A stretch of DNA of 64,000 nt, from positions 496,001-560,000 of the forward strand of contig JAPDOI010000445.1 in assembly GCA_029168955.1 (NCBI GenBank). The letters run 5' to 3'. Each line of letters opens with the position of its first letter. Positions within the stretch are counted from its first letter, which is position 1. Below are positions 44,592 through 54,193 of this stretch, piece after piece. A model generated the notes under the pieces. The model had not been told where the DNA came from and ran no database searches. It saw only the letters and a program-made list of their open reading frames with translations. The translations under genes and the position numbers were made by a program. The stretch comes from Aplectana chamaeleonis. Its lineage: Eukaryota > Nematoda > Chromadorea > Rhabditida > Cosmocercidae.

Positions 44592-45682
44592 CAAGGGAAC
44601 CACAATAAGACATAGTGACCATTCCAAATGGAATGTACTTTTCTAGAACCATTTTCAGACGAACAGTCCGAATATGCCCATCGCAGCTGCCTAGACCCAC
44701 TCTGAAAAAAGTTATGAGCGTTTTTTAAAGCCTCGCGGCAAGGTAAGGGTACCCCTACCCCCTATGGAATTTTAGGGTGTTTTTGAATTTTCTTTCGGTT
44801 TTTGATAAAAACATGCATGTAGGGGTAATCTGGGGTGCTGAACACGAATATGGGGTTTGCTTGCCCAAATTTTAGGGTTTACTGTAGGTTACGGTAGGTA
44901 ACATGCAATTTAAGAGTCAAAACCTACCTCAATATTTCGATAATCGACAAATGGACATCGAATTCGTATTCAGCACCCTAAATAACCCCCACATAGAAAC
45001 TTTGAGACAAATCTGAGACTTCGACCAAACTACCGTATACCCACCGTAATCTACCGTAAACTGACAAAAGTCGATAAACTGACATCAGGTTCGTGTTCAG
45101 CACTCCAGATAACCCCCAAAGGAACGATTTGAGCCACACCTGTCGTCAAATTCCGGAAATCGTCAAAAGTTGATTTTGCCGTCAATTTTCTCTGCCGGTG
45201 GGAAGCTTTGAACAAATTTAGTCGAAATTTTTTGAAAAACGACAAATGAACCTCAGATTCGTGATCAGCACCCCCAAATAAACCGCCAGAACGAATTTTT
45301 AGATAAATCTGGAATATTTTTCTTGAACGCTTCGATAGCCCTCTAATTGGTTTAAATATACGCCCGACCGAAAATCCGTGCAAGTCCAAAACGCTGTTAG
45401 TTTGCGCAAAGTTTGGAGAATGTTCCTTGACCCAAACTTTGCTTACCGGGGTAGTTTTGGGCGCTGAAAACGATTATGAGGTCCGTTCCCGGAATTGCGT
45501 AAAAATAATGCGCTTTTTGGAGGATACAATAGACACGAAAATCAGAGAAAAAACGCTCATAACTTTTTTCAGAGTGGGTCTAGGCAGCTGCGATGGGCAT
45601 ATTCGGACTTTTCGTCCGAAAGTGGTTTTAGAAAAGTACATTTCATTTGGAATGGTCACTATGACTTATTGTGGTTCCCTTG
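44592..45682. mobile_element. Harbinger-like element, 1,091 bp
   Basis: Exact ends CAAGGGAACCACAATAAG and CTTATTGTGGTTCCCTTG with TAA on both sides (44589-44591; 45683-45685). The arms are long: GACCATTCCAAATGGAATGT and its relative ATTTCATTTGGAATGGTC. The AATTGGTTTAAATATACGCC segment (45345-45364) is the empty target of the MITE inserted at 46573. No transposase. Confidence 0.8.
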
Positions 45683-45850
45683 TAAGGCCTAGTACATGCT
45701 GCGTGTAACGGGCGACGCGGCACGGTGTTTGTCGTATGCCCTGCATAGGTTCGTTGGGGTGGAGACAGTGGTCTGAGAGGTGAAGGTTGTTTAGGATGAC
45801 TGAGTGGGGAATGGTGAAGGCTCCCTATGGACTTCCAACACGCTCTAACT

Positions 45851-47389
45851 AGGGAAGTATACAAAGCGTAAGTCGGATCTGCCAAACGGCTAGTATCGTA
45901 AGTATCTCGTCTGGCTCAATAGCAAAGATGCGCAGGATTCCGGCCCGGGCTGCAGGTTCCAAGAAGTTATGAGCATTTTTTAAGCCTCGCGAAAAGGCAA
46001 AAATTTTCTCGGATTTAGCTCAATAGTTGTATTTAAGGGTAACCTAGGGTGGTGAACACGAATATGGAGTCCATTTGTCGAAATTCTGAGGTTTAGTGTA
46101 GGTTACGGTAGGTAATATGTCATTTAGGAGACAAAACCCACCTTCGTACTCCGAAAATCGACAGACGGACGTTAAATTCTAATTCTCTACCTCGAACAAC
46201 CCCCGGATACCAATTCTGAGTAAAATCTGAGATTTTGACCAAACTACCGTATGCCCACCGTAACCTGCCGTAATCTGCAAGAAAATCGATGAATGGACAA
46301 CAGGTTCGGGTTTAGCACCCTAAATAACACTCAAAGAATGATTTTGAGACACATCCATCGTAGAAATCCGGGAATCTCGAAAGTGGCGTTTTTCCCTCGA
46401 AGTTTTCCCCGGTTGGGAAGCTTCGAACGAAATCTGCCGAACACTTTGAGAAATCGACTAATGAACCGCAGATCCGTGATCAGCGCCCCAAAAAACTCTC
46501 CTGGGAGAATTTTGAGTCAAATCGATAACATTTTTCTAAAACGTTTCCAAAGCTCTCTCTCTAATCGGTTTAAAGGCAGTGTTCACGATGAGAATCATTT
46601 TTCTGTTTTCCCGCCTTTCTTGAAAACGGCACCATGCTGATTCCAATGGTGTCCCTGAAATCGTACAAGACCTTCTAGGAACGGAGTTATGATCCCTCAA
46701 AAATTGAGCTAAGGAAACATGGTGGACGAGTTGTCCTAGGCTTGTAACTTCCGTCTTTTGCAGCCGATGTATGCCAGCTGACGTGAGTAAAGAGAGAAGT
46801 TGAGAATGATGGGAAGAACGGGGCCATGATTATAAATCATCGTTCATCTCAAGTCCCAAGTTTTCATTTGTTCACGTCGGTGGGCGTGTGTTGCGCTTTT
46901 GGGGTTTACCTTGCGCTCGAAGTGGCAACTCCGGGCTCTTTTGGAGCTTTTCCTGGCTCGTTTTCATTCGTTCTTTCGACGTCAACGTTACAGTGTGCCC
47001 CTCCACTACCCATTCCTAGTGGAAACTGGAACAGATTTTTTATCGTGAACACTGCATTTAAATAAACGCCCAACCGAAAGTCCGCACAACTCCAAAGCGC
47101 TGTCAATTTGGACAAAGTATGAAAAATGTGCCTTCACCCAAACTTTGCTAAGGGGGCAGTTTTGGGCGCTGAACACACTTATGAGGCCCGTTTCTAGATT
47201 TTTCAAAGACCAATGCGCTTTTTGGAAGGTACAAAAAGCCCAAAACCGCCCTTTTTAAGCTTGTAACTCCTTGAAACCTGCAGCTCGGGGCGGGATACTG
47301 CACAGTTTTACTACTGAGCCACAAGAGATACTAACGATACCACATAGTGGTCTTGGCAGATCCGACCTACGCTTTGTATACTTCCCTTG
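45851..47389. mobile_element. Harbinger-like element with nested MITE
   Basis: Left end truncated to AGGGAAGTATACAAAGCG. Right end GCTTTGTATACTTCCCTTG, followed by TAA. Without the MITE (46573-47058) it is about 1,051 bp, in line with the two sister copies. Confidence 0.75.
46573..47058. mobile_element. Group I MITE, 486 bp, nested
   Basis: TA (46571-46572), AAGGCAGTGTTCACGATG, right end TATCGTGAACACTGCATT, then TA (47059-47060). It interrupts GGTTTA/AATAAACGCCC of the Harbinger-like host. Core GGTGGACGAGTTGTC is at about 46722. Confidence 0.9.
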
Positions 47390-47440
47390 TAAGTTTCTAT
47401 CCAGTAATAATTCCGCCTATATAGAAATAAAACACTTTTT

Positions 47441-47801
47441 AAGGCAGTGTTCACGATGATTTTCGTAACAGGGTTCTCACATGAAACAATGTGTTGGCCT
47501 CCAAGTGTTACCAAAATTGCGAAGAAACGGCGAGAAACTCATTAAAACGTCATATTTCAGTGACATTATTCTGTAACATGGACTAGTTGTCCAGTTGGAT
47601 GAACATGTTGATGGTGGTTGTCACTGGTGGGAACTTGGGTCAGTCGAAAATAGAAGAATATTTTGTGCAGAGCAGGATTATTTGTGGCCCTAAGGAAAGA
47701 ACGGAGTAATAGAGTTTAGGAAATTGCAGAGGACGGGTTTACAAAAGATTTCCTTGTCACAACAAACAGTTTCTGTGATACTTAAGAGGCGGGATGTAAC
47801 T
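47441..47801. mobile_element. Group III MITE, truncated, inverted
   Basis: AAGGCAGTGTTCACGATGAT with ACAATGTGTTGGCCTCCAAG and GGCGAGAAACTCATTAAAAC is the inverse of 48800-49009. The far end is lost at the start of the next element. Confidence 0.65.
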
Positions 47802-47803
47802 TA

Positions 47804-48157
47804 AAGGCTCAGTCCAACCTCAGAATTGTTTTTCTGTTTCCCTGCCTATCTTGAAACCGGTCTCACACTGATTCCAATGATGTTTTTGTAATCGTACAAG
47901 ACCTTCTAGAAACGGAGATATGGTCCCTCAAAAATTGAGCTAGGGAAGCATGGTGGACGAGTTGTCCGAGGCTTGTAGCTTCCGTCTTTTGCAGCCGATG
48001 TATGCGAGCTGACCTGAGTAAAGAGAGAAGTTGGGAATGCTGGGAAGAACGGGGCTATTAATCAGAAACCATCGCTCATCTCACAACCTCGAGCATTCAT
48101 TTGTTCACGTCGGTGGGCGTGGAAAGTGCATCTGGGGTGTGACGAGCTGACGGAGCC
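47804..48157. mobile_element. Chimeric MITE fragment: group VII end on group I body
   Basis: It begins AAGGCTCAGTCCAACCTCAG (group VII type) but continues with the group I body (CTGCCTATCTTGAAACCGG, core GGTGGACGAGTTGTC at about 47953). The right end is missing; it breaks into modular repeat after GACGAGCTGACGG. Confidence 0.6.
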
Positions 48158-48159
48158 TT

Positions 48160-48522
48160 ATGCCCACCTTGGGCGGGACTACCGGTTCCCCTTAAATTCG
48201 AATTCATGCTATCGCAACTTCTGGATGACCTACCTGAATGCTCAAAACATTCTTTGAAACTCTCATTCTTATCCAGAATTGGGACATTTTCGCAAGGCAA
48301 AGCATTACTCAGTCAACAATTTATTTCAGATTTGAAACTTCTCAGTTTTTTTGTGTTCTCAAAGAGAAATAGGGTTTATGGCGAAATTCAGATTCATGTC
48401 AAATTTAAAGCGGAGCAGTCAGTGTTCTTCAGAAAAAAATTCTAGTCGTATTGTATTTCTCTTAAGCTGCTCCACCCCAAGTTTAGCCTCCAGTCCACTT
48501 TGGGCGCGGTTATCTCTTCAAT
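48160..48522 (+). repeat. Modular repeat fragment
   Basis: Core GGGCGGGACTACCGGTTCCC is followed by AAATTCGAATTC (~48171-48205). The second core GGGCGCGGTTATC (~48501) is cut by the MITE chain at 48525. Related to blocks S-T. Confidence 0.65.
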
Positions 48523-48524
48523 TA

Positions 48525-49009
48525 AAGGCAGTGTTCACGATAATCTTCGATTTTGAGATTAATCGCTAAATCGATTGTTTGGCCCCCAAGTAGAACTGAA
48601 ATGACGAAGAAACCGAGAAATCGCACCAGAAGGGCACGAAATCCTTGAGTATCAGCCCGCCTCTTAAGTATCAATGGAATTGTTCGTTGCGACAATGAAA
48701 TCTTTTGTGGACCCGTCTTTTGCAATTCTCCATTCTGTGTTGCTCCGTTCTTTCCTTCGGGCCCTAACCAATACTATTTTGCCCAAAATATTCTTCCATT
48801 TTCGATTAGTCCCATTTTTTGCCGGTGACAACCACCGTGAACATGTTCATCCAACCAGACAACTAGTCCAGGCCATAAAAGAATGTCACTGAAATAAGAC
48901 GAAATAGTGCGTTTCTCGCCGTTTCTTCGTGATTTTGGTAACACTTGGTTGCCAACGCATTGTTTTGAGTGGAAAACTTGGAAACGAGGATCATCGTGAA
49001 CACTGCCTT
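48525..49009. mobile_element. Group III MITE, 485 bp, first of a four-element chain
   Basis: TA (48523-48524), AAGGCAGTGTTCACGATAAT, right end ATCGTGAACACTGCCTT. Only TA (49010-49011) separates it from the next copy, which has the same orientation and interior. Confidence 0.9.
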
Positions 49010-49011
49010 TA

Positions 49012-49491
49012 AAGGCAGTGTTCACGATAATCTTCGATTTTGAGATTAATCGCTAAACCGATTTTTTGGCACCCGGGTAGAACTGAAATGACGAAGAAAT
49101 TGAGAAAAACGCACCAGGAGGGCACGATATCCTCCACTCTCACCTCGCCTCTTTACTCTCACAGGAACTGCTTGTTGTGACACTGAAATCTTTTGTGGAC
49201 CCGTCTTTTGGAATTCTCCCCTCTCTGTTGCATCGTACATTCTTTCGGACCCCAACTAATACTGCTTTGCCTATAATATTCTTCCATTTTCGATTAGCCC
49301 CGTTTTTCACAACCACTGTGGACATGTTCATCCAGTCGGACAACTAGCTCAGGCCAGAGAATAATGTCACTGGAATAAGACGTTTTAGAACTTTTCTCAC
49401 CGTTTCTTTGCAATTTTCGTAACACTTGGTGGCCAACGCATTGTTTTTCAGAGGAAAACTCGGGAACGAAAACCATCGTGGACACTGCCTT
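49012..49491. mobile_element. Group III MITE, 480 bp, second in chain
   Basis: Begins AAGGCAGTGTTCACGATAAT and ends CATCGTGGACACTGCCTT. It aligns end to end with the preceding copy (GATTTTGAGATTAATCGCTA at both starts). Followed by TA (49492-49493). Confidence 0.9.
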
Positions 49492-49493
49492 TA

Positions 49494-49995
49494 TAGGCAC
49501 ATTCCAACCTCAGAGGTAATTTTTGATATTTTCGTCCGGTCGCCGCCTATATCAACCCTGCCAAGCGCGAAATCTCAATTCGTTCAAACAAGTGAGAAAA
49601 AGCCAGGAAAAAGTCGGCCACGCCCCCTTCAAAGATAAAATTTGTTACGCCCACTTGCAGGTTTCCCACTCCAATAAGGAAGAGACGCGCGAATGATTTT
49701 ATTTAGAATCTATGTTCTTCCTTTTGTTTTTGGACTGGCTTTATATTGTGACCTGCTTCAGAATGATGGCTGCAGGTAAGGAGAAAATACAGGCTCGAGA
49801 CAACTCGTCCGCGAATCTTCTACCAGTATCTTCTACCAGTTCGAATTCAAAATATTTGAGGAAATATTTGAGGAGTCGTAACTAAGTTCTCAGTGAGTTC
49901 TGAGCGATTGTGGAGACACCATTGGGATCAGCGTAAAAGTTTCTCCAAGTTAGACAGAAAAACGGAAAATCGATTCTGAGCTTGGACTGTGGCTT
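49494..49995. mobile_element. Group VII MITE, 502 bp, third in chain
   Basis: Begins TAGGCACATTCCAACCTCAG and ends CTGAGCTTGGACTGTGGCTT. It contains GACAACTCGTCCGCG (~49800), a variant of the shared core. Two nearly identical ATCTTCTACCAGT units occur at about 49816-49841. Confidence 0.8.
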
Positions 49996-49997
49996 TG

Positions 49998-50484
49998 AAG
50001 GCAGTGTTCAGGACAAAAAATGTGTTTCAGTTTCCACTAGAAAAGGGTAGTGGAGGGGCTAACTGTATCCTAACGTCGAAAGAATGCATGAAAACGAGCC
50101 AGGAAGAGCTCCAAAAGAGCCCGAAGTTGCCACTTCGAGCGCAAGGCAAACCCCAGAAGCGCATCACACGCCCACCGACGTAAACAAATGAATGCTCGAG
50201 ATCGTGAGATGAGCGATGATTTCCAATCATTAGCCCCGTTCTTCCCTTCATTCTCGGCTTCTCTCTTCACTCAGGTCAGCTCGCATAGATCGGCTGCAAA
50301 AGACGGAAGTTACAAGCCTCGGACAACTCGTCCACCATGTTTCCTTAGCTCAATCTTTGAGGGACCATAACTCCGTTCCCAGATGGTCTTGTACGACTTC
50401 AGAGACATCATTGGAATCAGCATGGGGCCCTTTTCAAGATAAGCGGAAAAACAGAAAAACGATTTTTATCGTGAACACTGCCTC
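49998..50484. mobile_element. Group I MITE, inverted, 487 bp, fourth in chain
   Basis: AAGGCAGTGTTCAGGACAAA at the left, TTATCGTGAACACTGCCTC before TA (50485-50486) at the right. Core as GACAACTCGTCCACC at about 50322. Confidence 0.85.
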
Positions 50485-50489
50485 TAAAT

Positions 50490-51142
50490 CAGATTTCGGT
50501 GCTAGTTCCCGATATTGATGAACAACGAGCTAGCCCTGTTTGGAACCAATTTTTCGACTGCATTGAAATAAGAAACTCTTAGAGCATAATTCAATTACCT
50601 GTATAAAACTGAACTTTGATTCGCGGTTCTTAAAAGTTAACCTTTCAATAATAGAACGACCTTGTGACGAGTCATTCTGTGTTTTTGTGAGTTTAATTTG
50701 TTTGCCCGTTCCAGTAGAAACCTCACCCCATTATTCACACAAAAATGCTCTGCCCTCGCAGAACATCAGCTTTCCAAAGTTAGCTTCTAGTCCAGTTGGG
50801 GCGTGGCCACTAGTTCACCCGAATCAAAATTTCATGCTTTTGTTACTCCTGGAAGTGTCACCCACAAAAAGTCACGGAACATTAGATTAGATCTGGAATT
50901 TTCTCTTTATCAATCAAAAAAATGGTATATCTACTCACAATGAAGCGTTTCTCCGTTCAAATTTTATTTCGAATTTACGACTTTTTCCGGAAGTAGTATC
51001 CAGGGGAAAAAAATTCAGGATCATCTGTGATTCCTCGCTAAATTCGCTGTTTTGGCGGGCTGATTAGCATTGCTCAATTAAATGTTTTCTTCAAATTCTG
51101 CATTGCCGTATGACCCCAAGATTAGTCCTCAAATCAATGGGG
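50490..51142 (+). repeat. Modular repeat, blocks W-X-Y
   Basis: Matches 6590-7620, with ATTGATGAACAACGAGCTA near the start and core GGGGCGTGGCCACTAG at about 50800. It is interrupted by the RTE insertion inside the next core (CAATGGGGATCCC). Confidence 0.7.
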
Positions 51143-51153
51143 ATCCCACTAAC

Positions 51154-51683
51154 TGACTTACTTGACTTAATCGGTTGGCTTTCGCCTGACGCGGTCATTC
51201 CGCATCTTCACCGAGGTGTGCCGTCCTAGTAGTCAGCCGTGTACATTTTTCACGGTCTTCAGCCACAATTTGAAAACATTCCATCCAGCTGCTACTATTC
51301 CATTTCCTGCGAAACAAAACATCGCGCCTGAACTGTCTTTCGATGCCGAGTGACTTCAAATCCTCTTTAACCACATCCGTCCAGAACTTTCGCCTACGCC
51401 CAGGTGGCCGTTTCCAGACAGGATTTGGAAGCATTCTTAAAGCGTGTTGTACGAGACGATCCGGCATTCTTCTTAGTACATGCCCGAGCAGTCGAAGCCA
51501 GCTTTCCATTGCTGCTTGAGATGACATTAGGAGATGCTGGCAACTCCCTCGTGTCAAGCGTTGATGTACTGCGTCGATTGCCTTGTAAAGGTCTTCGTTA
51601 TGGCATACATGCGGCCAGAAATATCCAAGCAAACGCCTAAAAAGCTTCCTCTCCGTGCAATCCAACCTTTCCATCCCACTAAC
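51154..51683 (-). mobile_element. 5'-truncated RTE-type LINE with 11-bp target duplication
   Basis: ATCCCACTAAC is repeated exactly at 51143-51153 and 51673-51683. The insert between reads leftward and ends with short AAGTCA repeats, the type of 3' tail found in RTE elements. Only 530 bp of the 3' end were integrated. Confidence 0.8.
51195..51674 (-). pseudogene. C-terminal fragment of RTE reverse transcriptase polyprotein
   Basis: One open frame of about 159 codons contains LRLLGHVLRRMPDRLVQHAL, KRPPGRRRKFWTDVVKEDL and TAHLGEDAE, a region that follows the reverse transcriptase domain in RTE-type elements and which I recall as highly amplified in hookworms. The frame is intact to its stop but lacks the endonuclease and the catalytic reverse transcriptase, so it encodes no active protein. 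The initial ATG overlaps the target duplication and is accidental. Confidence 0.85.
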
Positions 51684-51689
51684 ATTAAA

Positions 51690-53115
51690 TGTTGGTGCTA
51701 TTAAATGAACTTAACGTCTTTCAATATATGCGCTCGACGATGACTGATCGGCTAGCTCTTTTCCTCCTTTTATAGCAGCCTTGAAGCGGGAAATTTTACA
51801 GCAGAAAAGAATTTTTTGATAAAACTTTTGTTCCCACCTCTGGCTCTATGATTATTTTTTGAAAGCTGATCCCATAAGGAATCATTTATTGTTTTTTTCG
51901 TATTCCCAACTTGTATCTTCCAAAGGTGGACTTTCACTTATATTTGCACAAATATAATGCATGTATTCATGCCTGCAACATCCTTCAACTAGCTTGCAGT
52001 ACATTTGGGGCGGGACTATCAGTTCCTTGGAAGTTTGACTCCGATGTGCCAGCGGCGAATTGCAGGACTGAAGCAAATTCGTCTTTCAAGAAATATTCTA
52101 CGAACACTGAAAAAAGTCTTTAGAAGTTATATATTCACACATTCTCAAAACCACTAAAGCGTGATTCCTTCTGTTCATGAGAGCCACCTACATAGGTGAA
52201 GAGGCAGCGAACACACTTTTTTGGACCTCATTTTGGATATATCGTTTATGGAAAATTTTCATCCTTGGAAGTTGTAACGACTAAAAAACTATTTTTTACT
52301 ATTTACATCAAATTTGTTACTTAATCGTGATCATAGTGAATATTCAAAATAAATTGGATGAAAAGGTCATGTTGTCCTGGGCTACATATGTGTGAAGTTG
52401 TCTACAGTATAACAGGGCGGAACCAGCGGATTCCTCTCTGTACGAGTTTCGAAAAATCGATCGATAAAATTAGAAACATTTGCTCCAGAATAATTTGATA
52501 TTAGCCCTAAAACAGAAAGCTTTCTGCTATAAAGCTGTTTTCACTGTCTACATTCTAGTTTTTTTTTCAATTCGTTTTTTTTTTCTCTATCAAAATTTTT
52601 ATAATTAATATTGCAAAATTATCGTTCGGTTATAAATAGTTTCTCGGTTGCTTTTTCACTCTTCTGGGTAAAAGAAAACGCGCACTGAGACTTACCTCAA
52701 TAATAGTTCCGCCTATATCGAAAAACAGCGCTTTAAAGTTATCCTCTAGCACATTTGGGGCGGAGCTATCGGTTTACTTCAGTTCCAACAGGCTCCGCAA
52801 CATTGTGTTTGGCTTTCGTTATTGTTTACTTGCCTGAGCGAGCAGCATTCTTCAAGTTTTAATTCACAAACAAATTGTCAATATTTTCAGGGCTGTGGCA
52901 CGCAATTTCACCTCTGATCCAGTTAGGACGGGGCCAGCGAAGTCCATCGGGTTCAAATTCTGATGCGACTCAAAAACGGTAATTGTGATGAAACAACAGA
53001 TTGGGCTTACGTCTCTTTCTATGAAAGCCATTGAACGGGATCTTTGGGGCGCATCAGAAAACAAAATTGAGAAGCACTCTAAAAAAGTCATTTTAGTCCA
53101 AACGTGCGATGTCTC
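51690..53115 (+). repeat. Modular repeat, blocks Z-P-Q
   Basis: Z (to 52140) matches 7740-8050 and keeps the core GGGGCGGGACTATCAG (~52008) that is deleted in the other copy. P (52220-52870) matches 580-1185. Q starts at about 52885. This copy proves the order Z-P-Q. Confidence 0.75.
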
Positions 53116-53118
53116 CTG

Positions 53119-53540
53119 AGGCGGCATGCATGAACGCAGCGAAGGAGGTCAGGGAGCCGCTCCGCCTGCTATGCGCGCAGCGTCGAGCCACGGGACGGCC
53201 CCCGTAGCTTATGGCGTGTATTGATGTGCCGCGGACGTAAATGCAGTATCCACAGTGAAGCCTACGCGCGCTCTTTTTGTCATCACAAGTTCGATCCGGG
53301 GGATTCGTAAGCCGAAACATCTGAAGATGAGAAGCGAAAGGGTACCATACACGATCGGAAGGATAAAATCGACTGTGATGACAAAAAGTGCGCGCGTAGG
53401 CTTTGCTGTGTGTACTGAATTTACGTCCGCGGCACATCAATACACGCCATGAGCTTCGGGGCCGTCCCGTGGTTCGACGCTGCGCGCATAGCACGCGGAG
53501 CGGCTCCCTAACCCCTTCGCTGCGTTCATGCATGCCGCCT
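53119..53540. mobile_element. 422-bp near-perfect palindrome with CTG target duplication
   Basis: AGGCGGCATGCATGAACGCA at the left is mirrored by TGCGTTCATGCATGCCGCCT at the right. The arms remain nearly complementary for about 190 bp (GGCGTGTATTGATGTGCCGC). CTG flanks both sides (53116-53118; 53541-53543), and the empty site TTTCCTGGAATC is at 40934-40945. The 155-codon minus-strand frame is a palindrome by-product. Confidence 0.9.
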
Positions 53541-53912
53541 CTGGAATCTTTATTCCCCATGTCCTTAGGAATAGTTAACTTCTTCCGGAAGGATACACTG
53601 TGAATTTAGCAATTTCGCGGGCTCAGGTCTTATTTTATGGCATCTTTGAAACAGGAAATATTTCGCTCAGGAAATAATTCTCTAATTAACACTTCATTTT
53701 GAATTCCTCTCTTCAGAGGATTTTTTCAAACATTTTATTTCTTATAACTCACGGAATTATATTTTCTCCAGTTGTGATCATTCACCCAACTATAAAACTT
53801 CCTCTGATTTCTATCGCAACACCTCCATGTCCAAATGGGGCGGGGCCAGCAGTTCACCCTAGTTTGGGTTCGGTGATATTGTAACTTCTGAGAGGATTAC
53901 CGTATCGACCTA
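53541..53912 (+). repeat. Modular repeat, remainder of block Q
   Basis: Matches 40940-41309 almost base for base (GAATCTTTATTCCCCATGTC, core GGGGCGGGGCCAGCAG at about 53837). Confidence 0.75.
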
Positions 53913-54191
53913 CTGTGCTTATCCGGGCCAAATTCCGGTCCGCAATCGCGTCTCAACACGCTTTGCGGCCGCGCGCTCTTGAGTCGGAAGAGTTTCCAGC
54001 GCAGCAGTTGCCGACCTGTTGACTCTAGGTGGGTTTTAGAAACTGGAAACTAAACAAAATGGAAGAAAACTGTATAGAAAAGCCATATCGAGTCGGCTTT
54101 GGAGCTGGAAACTCGATTGACTCGAGCGCGTGCGGCCGCAAAGCGTGTCGAGACGCAATTGCGGACCGGAATTTGACCCAGATAAGCACAG
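53913..54191. mobile_element. ~278-bp TA-targeting palindrome, copy F
   Basis: TA (53911-53912), CTGTGCTTATCCGGGCC, right end ACCCAGATAAGCACAG, TA (54192-54193). The empty site ATCGACCTAAATGTGCTTAG at 41301-41320 proves the single-TA target. Confidence 0.92.
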
Positions 54192-54193
54192 TA

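Noticed and set aside
53093..53560. 155-codon minus-strand frame
   Set aside because: It is contained in the 422-bp palindrome and has no domain.
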